From Oligoflexales bacterium (GTDB lineage: Bacteria > Bdellovibrionota_B > Oligoflexia > Oligoflexales > JALZUQ01): DNA of 64,000 nt. Of the stretch, positions 17,085 through 25,970 are shown in pieces. Every line of letters begins with the position of its first letter. Positions within the stretch are counted from its first letter, which is position 1. Under the pieces are notes generated by a model. That model was given only the letters and a program-made list of their open reading frames with translations. It did no database searches and was not told the DNA's origin. Made by a program: the position numbers and the translations under genes. The DNA is taken from the NCBI GenBank assembly GCA_023301465.1, contig JALZUQ010000046.1:22272-86271 (forward strand). The letters run 5' to 3'.

Positions 17085-17122
17085 GACCTTTGCCTCTTAT
17101 ATGGATTAAAAAGAGGCAGGTC
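17085..17122 (+). promoter_or_regulatory. Inverted repeat in the suf operon control region
   Basis: GACC (17085-17088) plus TGCCTCTT (17091-17098) pairs with AAGAGGCA (17111-17118) plus GGTC (17119-17122), that is 12 bp with a 2-nt bulge and a 12-nt loop. A TTGACC -35-like sequence (17083-17088) lies at its edge. It ends 32 bp before sufB. No T-run follows, so it is not a normal terminator. An operator or a 5' UTR structure that senses iron or Fe-S status is likely but unproven. It does not match the consensus sites of IscR or SufR known to me. Confidence 0.5.
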
Positions 17123-17154
17123 GCAAACTAGTGTCTCAAGTAAGGAGATGTCCT

Positions 17155-18594
17155 TTGAGTTTTACCTCGAGTAGATTTCACCAAAAAGAATATGATGCAG
17201 GTTTTGTTACTAAGGTAGATACGGATGAATTCCCGGTTGGTCTTAGTGAAGAAATCATTGCATTGATATCCGAAAAAAAAGAAGAACCAGACTTCATGTT
17301 GGATTTACGCATGAAGGCTTATCGTTATTGGCAGAAACAAGTTGAGCCTCAGTGGGCTGATTTAGATATCGAACCAATTGATTTTCAAGGCGTTCGCTAC
17401 TATGCGGTCCCGAAAAATATGGATACAGCTCCTCAATCTCTAGAGGATGTTGACGCTGAAATTCTTAAAACCTTTGAAAAATTAGGCATCCCATTAAGCG
17501 AGCAAAAACGTTTAACTGGAGTAGCTGTAGATGCGGTTTTTGATAGTGTTTCAGTTGGAACAACTCATCAAAAAGAACTTGCAGAACATGGTGTTATTTT
17601 TTGCTCGATATCCGAAGCAGTTCGTGAACACCCAGCTCTTGTAAAAAAGTATCTTGGTAAAGTTGTCCCGTATAAAGATAACTTTTATACGGCTTTAAAT
17701 ACCGCTGTCTTTAGTGATGGTTCATTTTGCTATATTCCTAAGGGTGTTAAGTGCCCAATGGATCTATCAACATATTTTAGAATCAATACAGAAGGAACCG
17801 GGCAGTTCGAAAGAACGCTGGTGATTGCTGATAGTGGTAGTTCTGTTAGCTACTTAGAGGGGTGCACGGCTCCTCAACGAGACGAAAATCAACTTCATGC
17901 TGCTGTTGTTGAGCTATGGGCTGAAGATAACGCTTCTATCAAATATGCGACCGTACAAAACTGGTATGCGGGTAACCGTGAAGGTAAAGGTGGGATATAT
18001 AACTTTGTGACAAAGCGTGGGCTTTGTAGTGGTGTCAATTCGCATATCTCATGGACACAAGTTGAAGCAGGGTCTGCCATTACATGGAAATACCCAAGTT
18101 GTGTTTTAAAAGGTGATAACTCACGAGGCGAATTTTATTCTGTTGCTCTGACAAACAATAAAATGCAAGCAGACACAGGCACAAAGATGATCCATATTGG
18201 AAAAAACACTTCCAGCTACATTATTTCAAAAGGCATTAGTGCTCAGGAGTCCAAAAACTCTTATCGTGGCCTTGTGAAAATGGGAAAAGGTGCAACTGGA
18301 GCAAGAAATTTTACTCAATGTGATTCTATGCTTGTAGGCGATAAGTGCGTTGCAAACACATACCCAGTTATCGAAAACCAAAACCATACAACAACCATTG
18401 AACACGAAGCATCTACTTCCAAAATAAGTGAAGATCAACTCTATTATTTGAACTCAAGAGGTCTATCTACCGAGCAAGCTGTTAGCTTGATGATTAATGG
18501 ATTTTGTAAAGAAGTGATCCAAAAGCTTCCGTTAGAGTTTTCTGTAGAGGCTGTGAAGTTATTAGAAATGAAATTAGAAGAAAGCGTAGGATAA
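17155..18594 (+). CDS. sufB: Fe-S cluster assembly scaffold protein SufB
   Basis: SufB is the scaffold subunit of the SufBCD complex on which Fe-S clusters are built in the cytoplasm. The 479-residue protein has the typical SufB blocks: [57 protein letters not shown] and [22 protein letters not shown]. The [14 protein letters not shown] region holds a conserved Cys, and the C-terminus ends in [13 protein letters not shown]. The best start is TTG 17155 with AAGGAGA 6 nt upstream; a GTG at 17131 would put that site inside the gene. It is the first gene of sufBCDSU-nfu and follows a strong dyad. Confidence 0.96.
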   Translation: MSFTSSRFHQKEYDAGFVTKVDTDEFPVGLSEEIIALISEKKEEPDFMLDLRMKAYRYWQKQVEPQWADLDIEPIDFQGVRYYAVPKNMDTAPQSLEDVDAEILKTFEKLGIPLSEQKRLTGVAVDAVFDSVSVGTTHQKELAEHGVIFCSISEAVREHPALVKKYLGKVVPYKDNFYTALNTAVFSDGSFCYIPKGVKCPMDLSTYFRINTEGTGQFERTLVIADSGSSVSYLEGCTAPQRDENQLHAAVVELWAEDNASIKYATVQNWYAGNREGKGGIYNFVTKRGLCSGVNSHISWTQVEAGSAITWKYPSCVLKGDNSRGEFYSVALTNNKMQADTGTKMIHIGKNTSSYIISKGISAQESKNSYRGLVKMGKGATGARNFTQCDSMLVGDKCVANTYPVIENQNHTTTIEHEASTSKISEDQLYYLNSRGLSTEQAVSLMINGFCKEVIQKLPLEFSVEAVKLLEMKLEESVG

Positions 18595-18599
18595 ATAAA

Positions 18600-19367
18600 T
18601 TGTTAACCATTAAAAACCTCAGTGCAAAAACGGGCGATACTCAAATCTTAAAAGGCGTTAACTTAGACGTTCAAGCAGGTTCAAAGCATGCCATTATGGG
18701 ACCAAACGGTTCTGGAAAAAGCACATTAGCAAAAGTTCTATCAGGCCACCCCGACTATGAAGTGACGTCTGGTGAGGCGTGGCTCGAAGGTACAAAGGGC
18801 GAAAGAGTGAACCTGTTGGAGTTAGAGGCTTTTGAGCGATCGCTGCATGGGTTGTTCATTGGTTTTCAATACCCTGTTGAAGTGCCTGGCGTTAATAACC
18901 TTGAGTTTTTAAGAGCGTCATTTAATAGCTTATGTGAGTTTCATGGTAGTGCACCACTTGATGAAGAAGAATTTAAAGTTTTCATAGCCGAAAAAACATC
19001 ATCACTTGGTTTTGGGGAGCCTTTCCTTGCAAGGGACTTGAATGCGGATTTATCTGGTGGCGAAAAAAAGCGAAATGAGATTATCCAGCTGTCAGTATTG
19101 AACCCCAAGTTAGCAGTCATGGATGAAACAGATTCTGGTCTTGATGTAGATGCTCTTCGTGAAGTTGGGGGTGCTTTAAACAACCTTCACCACTCCGAAA
19201 ATGCTTATATCATGGTAACCCACTATGAGCGTTTACTTGAGATTGTCAAACCTGATTTTGTTCATGTTTTTCATGATGGAAAAATCATTAAGACAGCAGA
19301 CCGTAGCATTGTAAAAGAGATAGATGAAAAAGGTTATGATTGGCTTATTGAGAAAGGGCAGTCGTAA
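18600..19367 (+). CDS. sufC: Fe-S assembly ATPase SufC
   Basis: SufC is the ABC-type ATPase that drives shape changes in the SufB-SufD core. The 255-residue product has Walker A GPNGSGKST (about residues 35-43), a Q-loop IGFQYPVEVPGV, the ABC signature LSGGEKKRNEI, Walker B LAVMDETDSGLDVDAL and the H-loop VTHYERLL. It starts with TTG at 18600, five bases after sufB stops, with GTAGGAT as ribosome-binding site. The start of sufD follows at once. Confidence 0.96.
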   Translation: MLTIKNLSAKTGDTQILKGVNLDVQAGSKHAIMGPNGSGKSTLAKVLSGHPDYEVTSGEAWLEGTKGERVNLLELEAFERSLHGLFIGFQYPVEVPGVNNLEFLRASFNSLCEFHGSAPLDEEEFKVFIAEKTSSLGFGEPFLARDLNADLSGGEKKRNEIIQLSVLNPKLAVMDETDSGLDVDALREVGGALNNLHHSENAYIMVTHYERLLEIVKPDFVHVFHDGKIIKTADRSIVKEIDEKGYDWLIEKGQS

Positions 19368-19368
19368 C

Positions 19369-20193
19369 GTGTTAAACTTGCCGCAATATACGTCTTTGAA
19401 TGTCGCCAATAACCCGACGACTAGCGTAGAAAACTCTTCTCCAAGGTATCACTTAGAGCTGACTCCCAAGCAAGATCAATCCTTTGCTATCAGCCTTGAA
19501 GCACAACAAGAGGCCAGACTTTGCTTTGGTTTTGAAGACGGAAAAGAAAATTTAGATCTTACAGTCGATTTGAAACCAGGTAGTCATCTTAAAATATTTA
19601 GGTACGGTTCTCCTGGGTCACAGTTTAGCCATTCAATTAAAGGTAATGTTTCCAAAAATGCAAGTTTGGAAATTTTTGAGTTATACTCAAAACCGATGAA
19701 TGGGCATATTAAAAGTCAGATTGATCTTTCAGGTGAGGGTGCTGAATACACTATTCATAGTTTTACGGATTTAGATCACTGTCATATGAGTCATCAAGGT
19801 TTAGTGAGACATCTGGTGCCTAATACTTTCAGCAACCAACAACACAGATTTTGTTTGAACGGAGCTTCTAAAGGAAACTACGAAGGTGATGTGTTTATTG
19901 AAGAAGGTAGTTCTGGCGTTAGAGCAAATCAGTTAAATCAAAACTTAGTGCTTCACCCTGAATCTAGAATGCATACGAAGCCTCAGCTTCAAATCTTCCA
20001 TGATGATGTGAAGTGTACTCATGGTGCTACGATCACTCAACCGAACCCTCAGCAATTATTTTACTTAAATAGTCGAGGTATTTCCCCTGCAAAAGCAATG
20101 GGCTTATTGCATCAATCATTTCGTGAAGTTATCATGAATTTATGTCATGACCCTGAGGTCTTGCAGGAAGTGCAGGCAAGTTTTGGGGTTTGA
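19369..20193 (+). CDS. sufD: Fe-S assembly protein SufD, short form
   Basis: SufD pairs with SufB and is needed for iron entry. Only 275 residues are present, compared with about 420 in E. coli SufD. The conserved beta-helix core and C-terminus are there: FCLNGASKGNYEGDVFIEE, LHPESRMHTKPQLQIF and CTHGATITQPNPQQLFYLNS. The lost part is the N-terminal helical region. The frame is open to an ATG at 19324 inside sufC. GTG 19369, directly after the sufC stop with AAAGGG upstream, is the likelier start. Such short SufD proteins occur in other bacteria, so this need not be a broken gene. Confidence 0.88.
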   Translation: MLNLPQYTSLNVANNPTTSVENSSPRYHLELTPKQDQSFAISLEAQQEARLCFGFEDGKENLDLTVDLKPGSHLKIFRYGSPGSQFSHSIKGNVSKNASLEIFELYSKPMNGHIKSQIDLSGEGAEYTIHSFTDLDHCHMSHQGLVRHLVPNTFSNQQHRFCLNGASKGNYEGDVFIEEGSSGVRANQLNQNLVLHPESRMHTKPQLQIFHDDVKCTHGATITQPNPQQLFYLNSRGISPAKAMGLLHQSFREVIMNLCHDPEVLQEVQASFGV

Positions 20194-21412
20194 TGTTACT
20201 GGTTTTCGCAAAAATTTCCCTGCATTAAATCGAAAAGTATGCGGAAATCCACTTGTTTACTTTGACTCTGCAGCCTCTAGTCTTACTCCAATCGCCGTTG
20301 CCGATAAAATACGTGATTTTTATTTAAATAATAGTGCAAATGTTCATAGAGGAATTCATGAACTCAGTGAAGAGGGGACGACAGCATTTGAGCAATCTAG
20401 AGCTGAAATTAGAACCTTCGTCAATGCACCATCTGAGCAATCAGTGGTATTGAGCTACGGTTGTACTGATAGTATTAATACTATCGTCAATGGATTCGCT
20501 GCATCAAAATTAAAATCAGCAGATACAGTTTTAATTGCTGAATCAGAGCACCACGCGAATATTGTTCCGTGGCAGATGCTACAAAAGAAAATTGGTTTTG
20601 AAATTGTAAAAATCCCTATAGATGAACATGGGCGTTTACGACATGAGATAATGTCTGAATATGCTGGGAAATCAATTCGTTTTGTTTGTTTAGCCAGCCA
20701 TTCTAATGCAACTGGGGTTGCTCATAATGTCCAAGAATGGACTCAGTGGGTGCATAAACAAGGTGGATATCTTGTTTTAGATGCTGCTCAAGCTGTTTCT
20801 CATGGTGCAGTGGACTTCAAAGGTCTCGGAGTTGATTTTCTTAGTTTTAGTTTCCATAAAATGTACGGACCATTTGGAGTGGGTGCTCTTATTTCAAAAG
20901 AAGAGCACTTATCAGACTTTGTGCCTGTACGTGGCGGAGGTGAAATGATTGATAGTGTTCGTTTTTCGGGGACTACCTTTGCAAAACCACCGCAACTTTT
21001 AGAGGCTGGAACCCCAAATGTAGCTGGTGTGATCGGTGCTGGTGAATCAATTCGCTTTATAAGAGGTTTTGATTCAAAAGAATTAGCGAGTCACGAGTCT
21101 AGTTTAGCAAAAATGTGTAGAGAAGGTGTTCAATCCATTGAAGGAGTTGAACTGCTTGGAAATGAAGACCCACAAAACGCACCACTTGTATCGTTTGCTG
21201 TTAAAAAATGCCACCCTCATGATCTATCAACGCTCTTAAATGGGTATGGAATAGCAGTGAGAGCTGGTCATCACTGTGCACAACCTGTTATGGACCGTTA
21301 TGGGTTTAGTGGAACAATCAGAGCTTCTTTTTTGGCATATAATACACATGATGAAGTGAGTTATTTCGTAGAGAAACTCAAGACATCTATCAAAATGTTG
21401 AGGGACGCTTAA
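20183..21412 (+). CDS. sufS: Cysteine desulfurase SufS
   Basis: SufS takes sulfur from cysteine using pyridoxal phosphate and passes it as persulfide to SufU/SufB. The 409-residue protein has K226 in SFSFHKMYG as the cofactor lysine. The persulfide cysteine is C365 in RAGHHCAQP. YFDSAASSLTP, ANVHRGIHELSEE and ESEHHANIVPWQ are also class II desulfurase markers. TTG 20183 is the best start; it overlaps the end of sufD by 11 nt. An ATG at 20147 in the same frame would give a cysteine/arginine-rich extension that the family lacks. Confidence 0.95.
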   Translation: MGFDVTGFRKNFPALNRKVCGNPLVYFDSAASSLTPIAVADKIRDFYLNNSANVHRGIHELSEEGTTAFEQSRAEIRTFVNAPSEQSVVLSYGCTDSINTIVNGFAASKLKSADTVLIAESEHHANIVPWQMLQKKIGFEIVKIPIDEHGRLRHEIMSEYAGKSIRFVCLASHSNATGVAHNVQEWTQWVHKQGGYLVLDAAQAVSHGAVDFKGLGVDFLSFSFHKMYGPFGVGALISKEEHLSDFVPVRGGGEMIDSVRFSGTTFAKPPQLLEAGTPNVAGVIGAGESIRFIRGFDSKELASHESSLAKMCREGVQSIEGVELLGNEDPQNAPLVSFAVKKCHPHDLSTLLNGYGIAVRAGHHCAQPVMDRYGFSGTIRASFLAYNTHDEVSYFVEKLKTSIKMLRDA

Positions 21413-21417
21413 AAACC

Positions 21418-21816
21418 ATGATGGAATATTCCACAAAATTAAAACAACTTGCTCGTGAAAGACCCGGCTTTGGTGAACTGCTTCATTACGATCATTTACT
21501 AGATGGAAGAAACCGTAAATGCGGGGATCATCTGAAGCTTTACATTCAAATGCATCATGGAAAACTCGTAGACATCCGCTATCAAGGTGATGCTTGTGCT
21601 CTTTGTATGGCATCTGCAAGCTTGATGATTGAATCTCTTCGTGGATCTGGTCTTCCAGAAACACTAAAAAATTACACAGAACTTCAAAGTGTGCTTAAAG
21701 GCAAAAAAACGACCTCTGAATTTCAGGTTTTCTCTGGTTGGGCTGGAAAAACCATGAGGTCTGGATGTATTGATTTGCCTTGGAAAACACTTTTTCAATT
21801 AAACGAGCCTTGGTAA
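21418..21816 (+). CDS. sufU: SufU/IscU-type Fe-S scaffold or sulfur acceptor
   Basis: The 132-residue protein has the three cysteine sites of the NifU N-terminal family: C35 (NRKCGDH), C63 (C60-x2-C63 in DACALCMASAS) and C117 (RSGCIDLPW). In the SufU branch these bind zinc and take persulfide from SufS. The gene starts 5 bp after sufS, as in the sufCDSUB operons of Gram-positive bacteria; here it stands with sufB at the front of the operon. The extra C60 is unusual next to C63. The LHYDH start region is like SufU. The IscU LPPVK motif is absent, which fits SufU more than IscU. Confidence 0.88.
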   Translation: MMEYSTKLKQLARERPGFGELLHYDHLLDGRNRKCGDHLKLYIQMHHGKLVDIRYQGDACALCMASASLMIESLRGSGLPETLKNYTELQSVLKGKKTTSEFQVFSGWAGKTMRSGCIDLPWKTLFQLNEPW

Positions 21817-21839
21817 AACTAAGGCTGATGGGAGCTCAT

Positions 21840-22409
21840 ATGGATTTTGTAAGTATCAACGTTGAAAACACACCAAACCCCCATGCAAGGAAGTTTGTAT
21901 TTGATCGTCACGTGATTGCGAGTGGTGCTAAAGTTTCATTTCGAAATTCGAGTGAATGTGCACATGTTCCTATTGCAATGAATGTGCTTGATATAGAAGG
22001 AATAAAACAAGTCCATTTTTTTGGAAATTGTTTAACAGTATCAAAATCATTAGTAAAAACTTGGGACGATGTAGAGCCAACATTAATCACCTTGATGAAG
22101 TCAATGATCCCATCTCATGACCCTAGCTTCGATTTGCAAAATAAGCCTTCTAAAGACCATTATACGCCTGAAATGATTGAGATGGATAAGATTCTTGATG
22201 AAAGCATTAGGCCTTACCTACAAGCTGATGGCGGAGACCTACGTTTGGTTGGGTTTGAAAGCAACATTTTAACCGTCAGCTACGAGGGTGCATGCGGAAA
22301 TTGCCCAAGTTCTGAGGCTGGAACTCTACAAGCGATCATCAATATTTTAAGAGAAAAATATGACCCTTGTATTGAAGTTCTAACGGTTCCAAGTGAGTAT
22401 ACTCCTTAG
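21840..22409 (+). CDS. Nfu-type Fe-S carrier protein
   Basis: The 189-residue protein combines an Nfu N-terminal domain (INVENTPNPHARKFVFDR, residues about 5-90) with the NifU C-terminal domain. That domain carries C152-x2-C155 in YEGACGNCPSSEAGTLQAI and the RPYLQADGGDLRLV signature. Nfu proteins take a 4Fe-4S cluster from the scaffold and give it to target enzymes. ATG 21840 is preferred because GGGAG lies 5 nt upstream; the frame is open from 21780 into sufU. It ends the suf gene set, and its stop codon overlaps the photolyase start (TAGTG). Confidence 0.9.
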   Translation: MDFVSINVENTPNPHARKFVFDRHVIASGAKVSFRNSSECAHVPIAMNVLDIEGIKQVHFFGNCLTVSKSLVKTWDDVEPTLITLMKSMIPSHDPSFDLQNKPSKDHYTPEMIEMDKILDESIRPYLQADGGDLRLVGFESNILTVSYEGACGNCPSSEAGTLQAIINILREKYDPCIEVLTVPSEYTP

Positions 22410-23842
22410 TGGAGCTGCTGTGGGTAAGAGATGATTTAAGATTAGTAGATAATCCTGCGTTAAATGCTTTGTTGAGTCTCAAGTCAAAAGATAGTGTCGC
22501 TATCTACATTTACGACTCAAGAAAATTTGAACAATCTATGCTAGCCCCAGCAAACAAGGTGTTTTTACACCACAGGCTTATAAAATATCAAAAAGAATTA
22601 AAAGAAAAATATAATTTAGATCTCATCATGTTTGAAGGCGATGCTTTCAAAGTTTTGAGTCAATTTATCAAGTCTAATAAAGTAGATAACGTATTTTGGA
22701 ACAGAAGGTACTTCCCGCCTCTTGTTGAAGAAGATGCTAAAATAAAAAAACATCTCATAATGAGTAGCATTCATTGCGAAAGCTTCAATGCGAACTTATT
22801 GATCGAGCCTTGGAATGGTCTGAAAGATGATGGAAAACCATATCTTGTGTATTCTGCTTATTTTAAGAAAGCTTATAAAAAATTAGACTATTCGCTCACT
22901 AAAATGAAAAATTTTATGTTTGATCGAAAGACAAAAATTTCTGGGCATCAAAATAAAATAGACTTGTTACCAAAAAGACAGTGGCATAAAACATTGCACG
23001 CTTCATGGAGTGCAGATGCTTTATCTACCACAAAGAAGTTACGAAAATTTCTCAAAAATGATGTTCTTTCATATAATGCCAAGAGGGATAGGCCGGATTT
23101 AGACGGTACTTCTTCTATGAGTCCTTATTTGCGGTTTGGAGTCATTTCTCCAAAAATGATATTAACCGAATTAGAAAAAGTGCATTCTAAAAACCGTTGG
23201 ATGTCAGATCCAAACCTAGCACAATACGTTAAAGAACTTTACTGGAGAGAGTTTGCGTGTCAGTTAATGTATTATTTCCCTTATACAGTTTCAAAACCAC
23301 TTAGACCTAAGTATAAAAAATTTCCTTGGAAACCTCATAAGCAAAGTTTAAGAGCATGGCAAAAAGGCCTTACAGGTTACCCCATTGTAGATGCTGGTAT
23401 GCGTCAGCTTTGGGCGACAGGCTGGATGCATAATAGAGTTCGCATGATTGTTGCTTCATTTTTGATAAAGCACTTAATGCAACCTTGGTGGAAAGGTGCT
23501 GAATGGTTTGCGGAGACATTGGTGGATGCAGATATTGCAAGTAACTCTTTAGGGTGGCAATGGGTTGCTGGTTCTGGGGCTGATGCAGCACCTTATTTCA
23601 GGATTTTTAACCCCATCACACAAGGTCAAAAGTTTGATGTAACTGGAGCGTATGTAAAAAAATGGGTTCCTGAACTTGCAAACTTACCACTAAAATACCT
23701 GCACGCTCCCTGGGAGGCTCCTAAGAGTGTGCTTGATGAGTGCGAAGTAATCTTAGGGAAGGATTACCCTGAGCCTGTGGTCGACCATCCTCAGGCACGT
23801 GTAAAAGCTTTAAATGCTTATTCAAAGATTAAAAACAATTAA
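22409..23842 (+). CDS. phrB: Deoxyribodipyrimidine photolyase
   Basis: The 477-residue enzyme uses light to split cyclobutane pyrimidine dimers. The N-terminal antenna-binding domain starts MELLWVRDDLRL and is followed by the FAD domain: WREFACQLMYYFP, GYPIVDAGMRQLWATGWMHNRVRM and DADIASNSLGWQWVAGSGADAAPYFRIFNP. The W-M-H-N-R-x-R and DAAPYFRIFNP blocks are those of class I CPD photolyases. The start is GTG, sharing a base with the nfu stop. Most photolyases are not linked to suf genes, so the shared transcript is notable. Its 3' end overlaps the next convergent gene by 4 nt. Confidence 0.93.
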   Translation: MELLWVRDDLRLVDNPALNALLSLKSKDSVAIYIYDSRKFEQSMLAPANKVFLHHRLIKYQKELKEKYNLDLIMFEGDAFKVLSQFIKSNKVDNVFWNRRYFPPLVEEDAKIKKHLIMSSIHCESFNANLLIEPWNGLKDDGKPYLVYSAYFKKAYKKLDYSLTKMKNFMFDRKTKISGHQNKIDLLPKRQWHKTLHASWSADALSTTKKLRKFLKNDVLSYNAKRDRPDLDGTSSMSPYLRFGVISPKMILTELEKVHSKNRWMSDPNLAQYVKELYWREFACQLMYYFPYTVSKPLRPKYKKFPWKPHKQSLRAWQKGLTGYPIVDAGMRQLWATGWMHNRVRMIVASFLIKHLMQPWWKGAEWFAETLVDADIASNSLGWQWVAGSGADAAPYFRIFNPITQGQKFDVTGAYVKKWVPELANLPLKYLHAPWEAPKSVLDECEVILGKDYPEPVVDHPQARVKALNAYSKIKNN

Positions 23843-24462
23843 AATGAATTTCTACAAACGCTGCTTGAAGGTGTTTTGTTAACATTATGCAAGCCAGTAT
23901 ACTTTTTTGCAATTAAGTTTAACTTGATAAGATTCTTTTTATTTGGTTTTGAGTCTTTTTCAAAAGAAATTTTACGAATATGAAGACCTTTTGGACCTAT
24001 TGAATGTTCATGTTTTAATTTATGAATGAGATAAGTGATTTCAAAATCATCCCATTCAAATTGGAGTGTGCTTCCAGCGGCTTGTAATTTATATTGATTA
24101 GATTGTTTATAGCTTTTTATAATATGAAAAAGAGTAGTTGCAGATTGATCTGAAAAACTGCTTTGAAGTCTGAAGCTGATGTGGAATCCAGTCCAAGTGC
24201 TTTTATGAGTAATATACCCTATAACTTCTTTTTCACTCTTGAGTTGTTGTTCTATTTTATATGTTTTGTCTGGAATGAGATTCTCAAACGGTCTAACAGA
24301 TTGCTGCCAATCTTTGATTTGTCTTAACGCGGGATGCTCAAAGTGAGATGTGGATGAAATGATATAACTGTTTGCGAACAATGAATGGTTCATCATAGAC
24401 AAGAACAAGATAGCAGCTATATTCAAATATTTACTGGATCGTTTATTGAGAAAATGGTGCAT
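23839..24462 (-). CDS. Exported protein, unknown function
   Basis: The 207-residue product starts with a basic region and a hydrophobic helix (about 12-30, ending NHSLFANS) that looks like a cleaved signal peptide. The mature part is beta-rich, with YIITSTS-like strands and a tail rich in Lys and Asn. No family was recognised. It converges on the photolyase gene with a 4-nt overlap and may be alone in its transcript. Confidence 0.55.
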   Translation of the reverse strand: MHHFLNKRSSKYLNIAAILFLSMMNHSLFANSYIISSTSHFEHPALRQIKDWQQSVRPFENLIPDKTYKIEQQLKSEKEVIGYITHKSTWTGFHISFRLQSSFSDQSATTLFHIIKSYKQSNQYKLQAAGSTLQFEWDDFEITYLIHKLKHEHSIGPKGLHIRKISFEKDSKPNKKNLIKLNLIAKKYTGLHNVNKTPSSSVCRNSF

Positions 24463-24582
24463 GTTTTAAATTCTTTTTTAAATATAATGATCTTTATAAT
24501 GCTTTCTTTAACCCAAGAGTAGGCATATAGCAAGGAGAGGGATATCTTGTTCGTTTCAACTGTCCGAAGTTACTATCTTTTT

Positions 24583-25500
24583 TTAGGGTAGTTGTTTATT
24601 AAATTCTTGAATAAGGTCTTCGTAGTCATTTTTTGTCATTAAATCAGATTTTACAGTGGCATATATTGGTTTTACAACTTTTTTAATGTCTTTGATGGTT
24701 ACTGTCCGTGTATCAGAATGTATGGAACGTTTAAAGATATCAGGAAGAAATGCGAGCGAGTTGGTAGACTTTACAATCTGAAGTGCACTAGCTGCTGTAG
24801 TCGTTTCGGCACGTACCATGCGATGTCTAACTGGTATCGGGCAAAGATCATTTCCTCTTTGTATTCCGCCTTTTGTCCAGTAAATTGGATACACAAAGGG
24901 GTATTGGATAACGTTTTTAGTTGTAGGTGATTTCAAAATAGGGTGATCTTTACGACAATATAATTTCCACTCTAGAGAGCACACTTTCTTTGAGGTCCAT
25001 GTTCTAGGCCAATCAATTTTTCCGATATGAAAGCAAAGTTGTATTCCGCCTAATAGCCCCGCTTGCACAAACTCACTTGGTGCTAAATCTAAGAGTGAAA
25101 AACCGATACCTTTTTTTATGATTTTTTGACTAGAAATCATTTGAGTAATGATTTCTGATGTGAGAAACGACGTAGAGGCAATGGTTATTTTTTTTTGAAA
25201 AATTTCTTTTTTGTGGTTTTCAAGATCTTGAATTTCATAGCAAGCGTCATATATCTTTTGTAATATTGGTATCATTTCTTTTGCCGATGGAGTCAGATTG
25301 ACACCTCCAATAGACCTTTCAAATAGGATTACTCCAAGTTTTTTTTCAAGAGAGTTAATGGTCTTAGAAATTTGCCCCGGTTGAACGCTCCGTCTTCTTG
25401 CCAGCTCTCTAATGCTATTGATAGATGATAGTTCAAAGAAAATTTGAATTTCTTTGATTTTGATATCTTGTATATTAATGTTTCTATTTTGGTAACTCAT
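24583..25500 (-). CDS. LysR-family transcriptional regulator
   Basis: The 305-residue protein has an N-terminal winged helix: IQIFFELSSINSIRELARRRSV, then PGQISKTINSLEKKLGVILFERS, the standard LysR recognition region. A long linker helix and a substrate-binding domain follow (about 95-300). The RRRSVQPGQISKTI version of the recognition helix is less common than TQSAVS. Neighbouring genes do not show a clear target. The 5' end overlaps only noncoding sequence, and a short open frame begins on the other strand 70 bp away. Confidence 0.85.
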   Translation of the reverse strand: MSYQNRNINIQDIKIKEIQIFFELSSINSIRELARRRSVQPGQISKTINSLEKKLGVILFERSIGGVNLTPSAKEMIPILQKIYDACYEIQDLENHKKEIFQKKITIASTSFLTSEIITQMISSQKIIKKGIGFSLLDLAPSEFVQAGLLGGIQLCFHIGKIDWPRTWTSKKVCSLEWKLYCRKDHPILKSPTTKNVIQYPFVYPIYWTKGGIQRGNDLCPIPVRHRMVRAETTTAASALQIVKSTNSLAFLPDIFKRSIHSDTRTVTIKDIKKVVKPIYATVKSDLMTKNDYEDLIQEFNKQLP

Positions 25501-25569
25501 GTTTCCATATTAGCATTCTATGCAATGATCTTGCAAGAGGTTAGGTTGTATAAAGGGAAGGGGGATTTA

Positions 25570-25701
25570 ATGTTTTTTATAAGAGATAATCTTATTAACT
25601 TAGTTTTGAATCGATATTTGGCGGTTTTGCCAAAAGAAATATTAATACTCAACGGAAATAAAATGGAAGATTCAAAAAAGCTGCTGCAAGAGATCTCATA
25701 A
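25570..25701 (+). CDS. Possible 43-residue small protein
   Basis: ATG 25570 has a strong AAGGGGG ribosome-binding site 5 nt upstream. It reads 43 residues: hydrophobic with basic ends, starting MFFIRDNLINLV. The frame continues upstream into the antisense strand of the LysR gene, which is probably chance. It lies divergent from that regulator, where target genes often lie. No homologue is known to me. It may be a membrane-associated small protein, or noise. Confidence 0.35.
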   Translation: MFFIRDNLINLVLNRYLAVLPKEILILNGNKMEDSKKLLQEIS

Positions 25702-25970
25702 ATAGGACAACAGTTGTTTGTTACTAAAAATCATTAAATTTCAATAAGATAGCGGGTTTTTTTGTGAAAAAGGAGTTGTTGAGCAAGAAGCAAATACCTA
25801 TAAAAAAATGTTATTGATTCATTACGATAACTTATTGGACAATGAGTCAGGTAAAGCATTACTTTATAGGAGGTGGAGAACGCTAATATCAAATTAGCAA
25901 TAGTAAATCTCTTTTTTGAGATTGTGATTAAGTTGATTTTAGTAAACAAGAGAACCTTGGGGGAGGAACC

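Noticed and set aside
24547..24591. TTG with AAGGAGAGG upstream giving a 14-codon frame
   Set aside because: The frame is too short, ends inside the LysR gene on the other strand, and shows no leader-peptide features; it could be chance.
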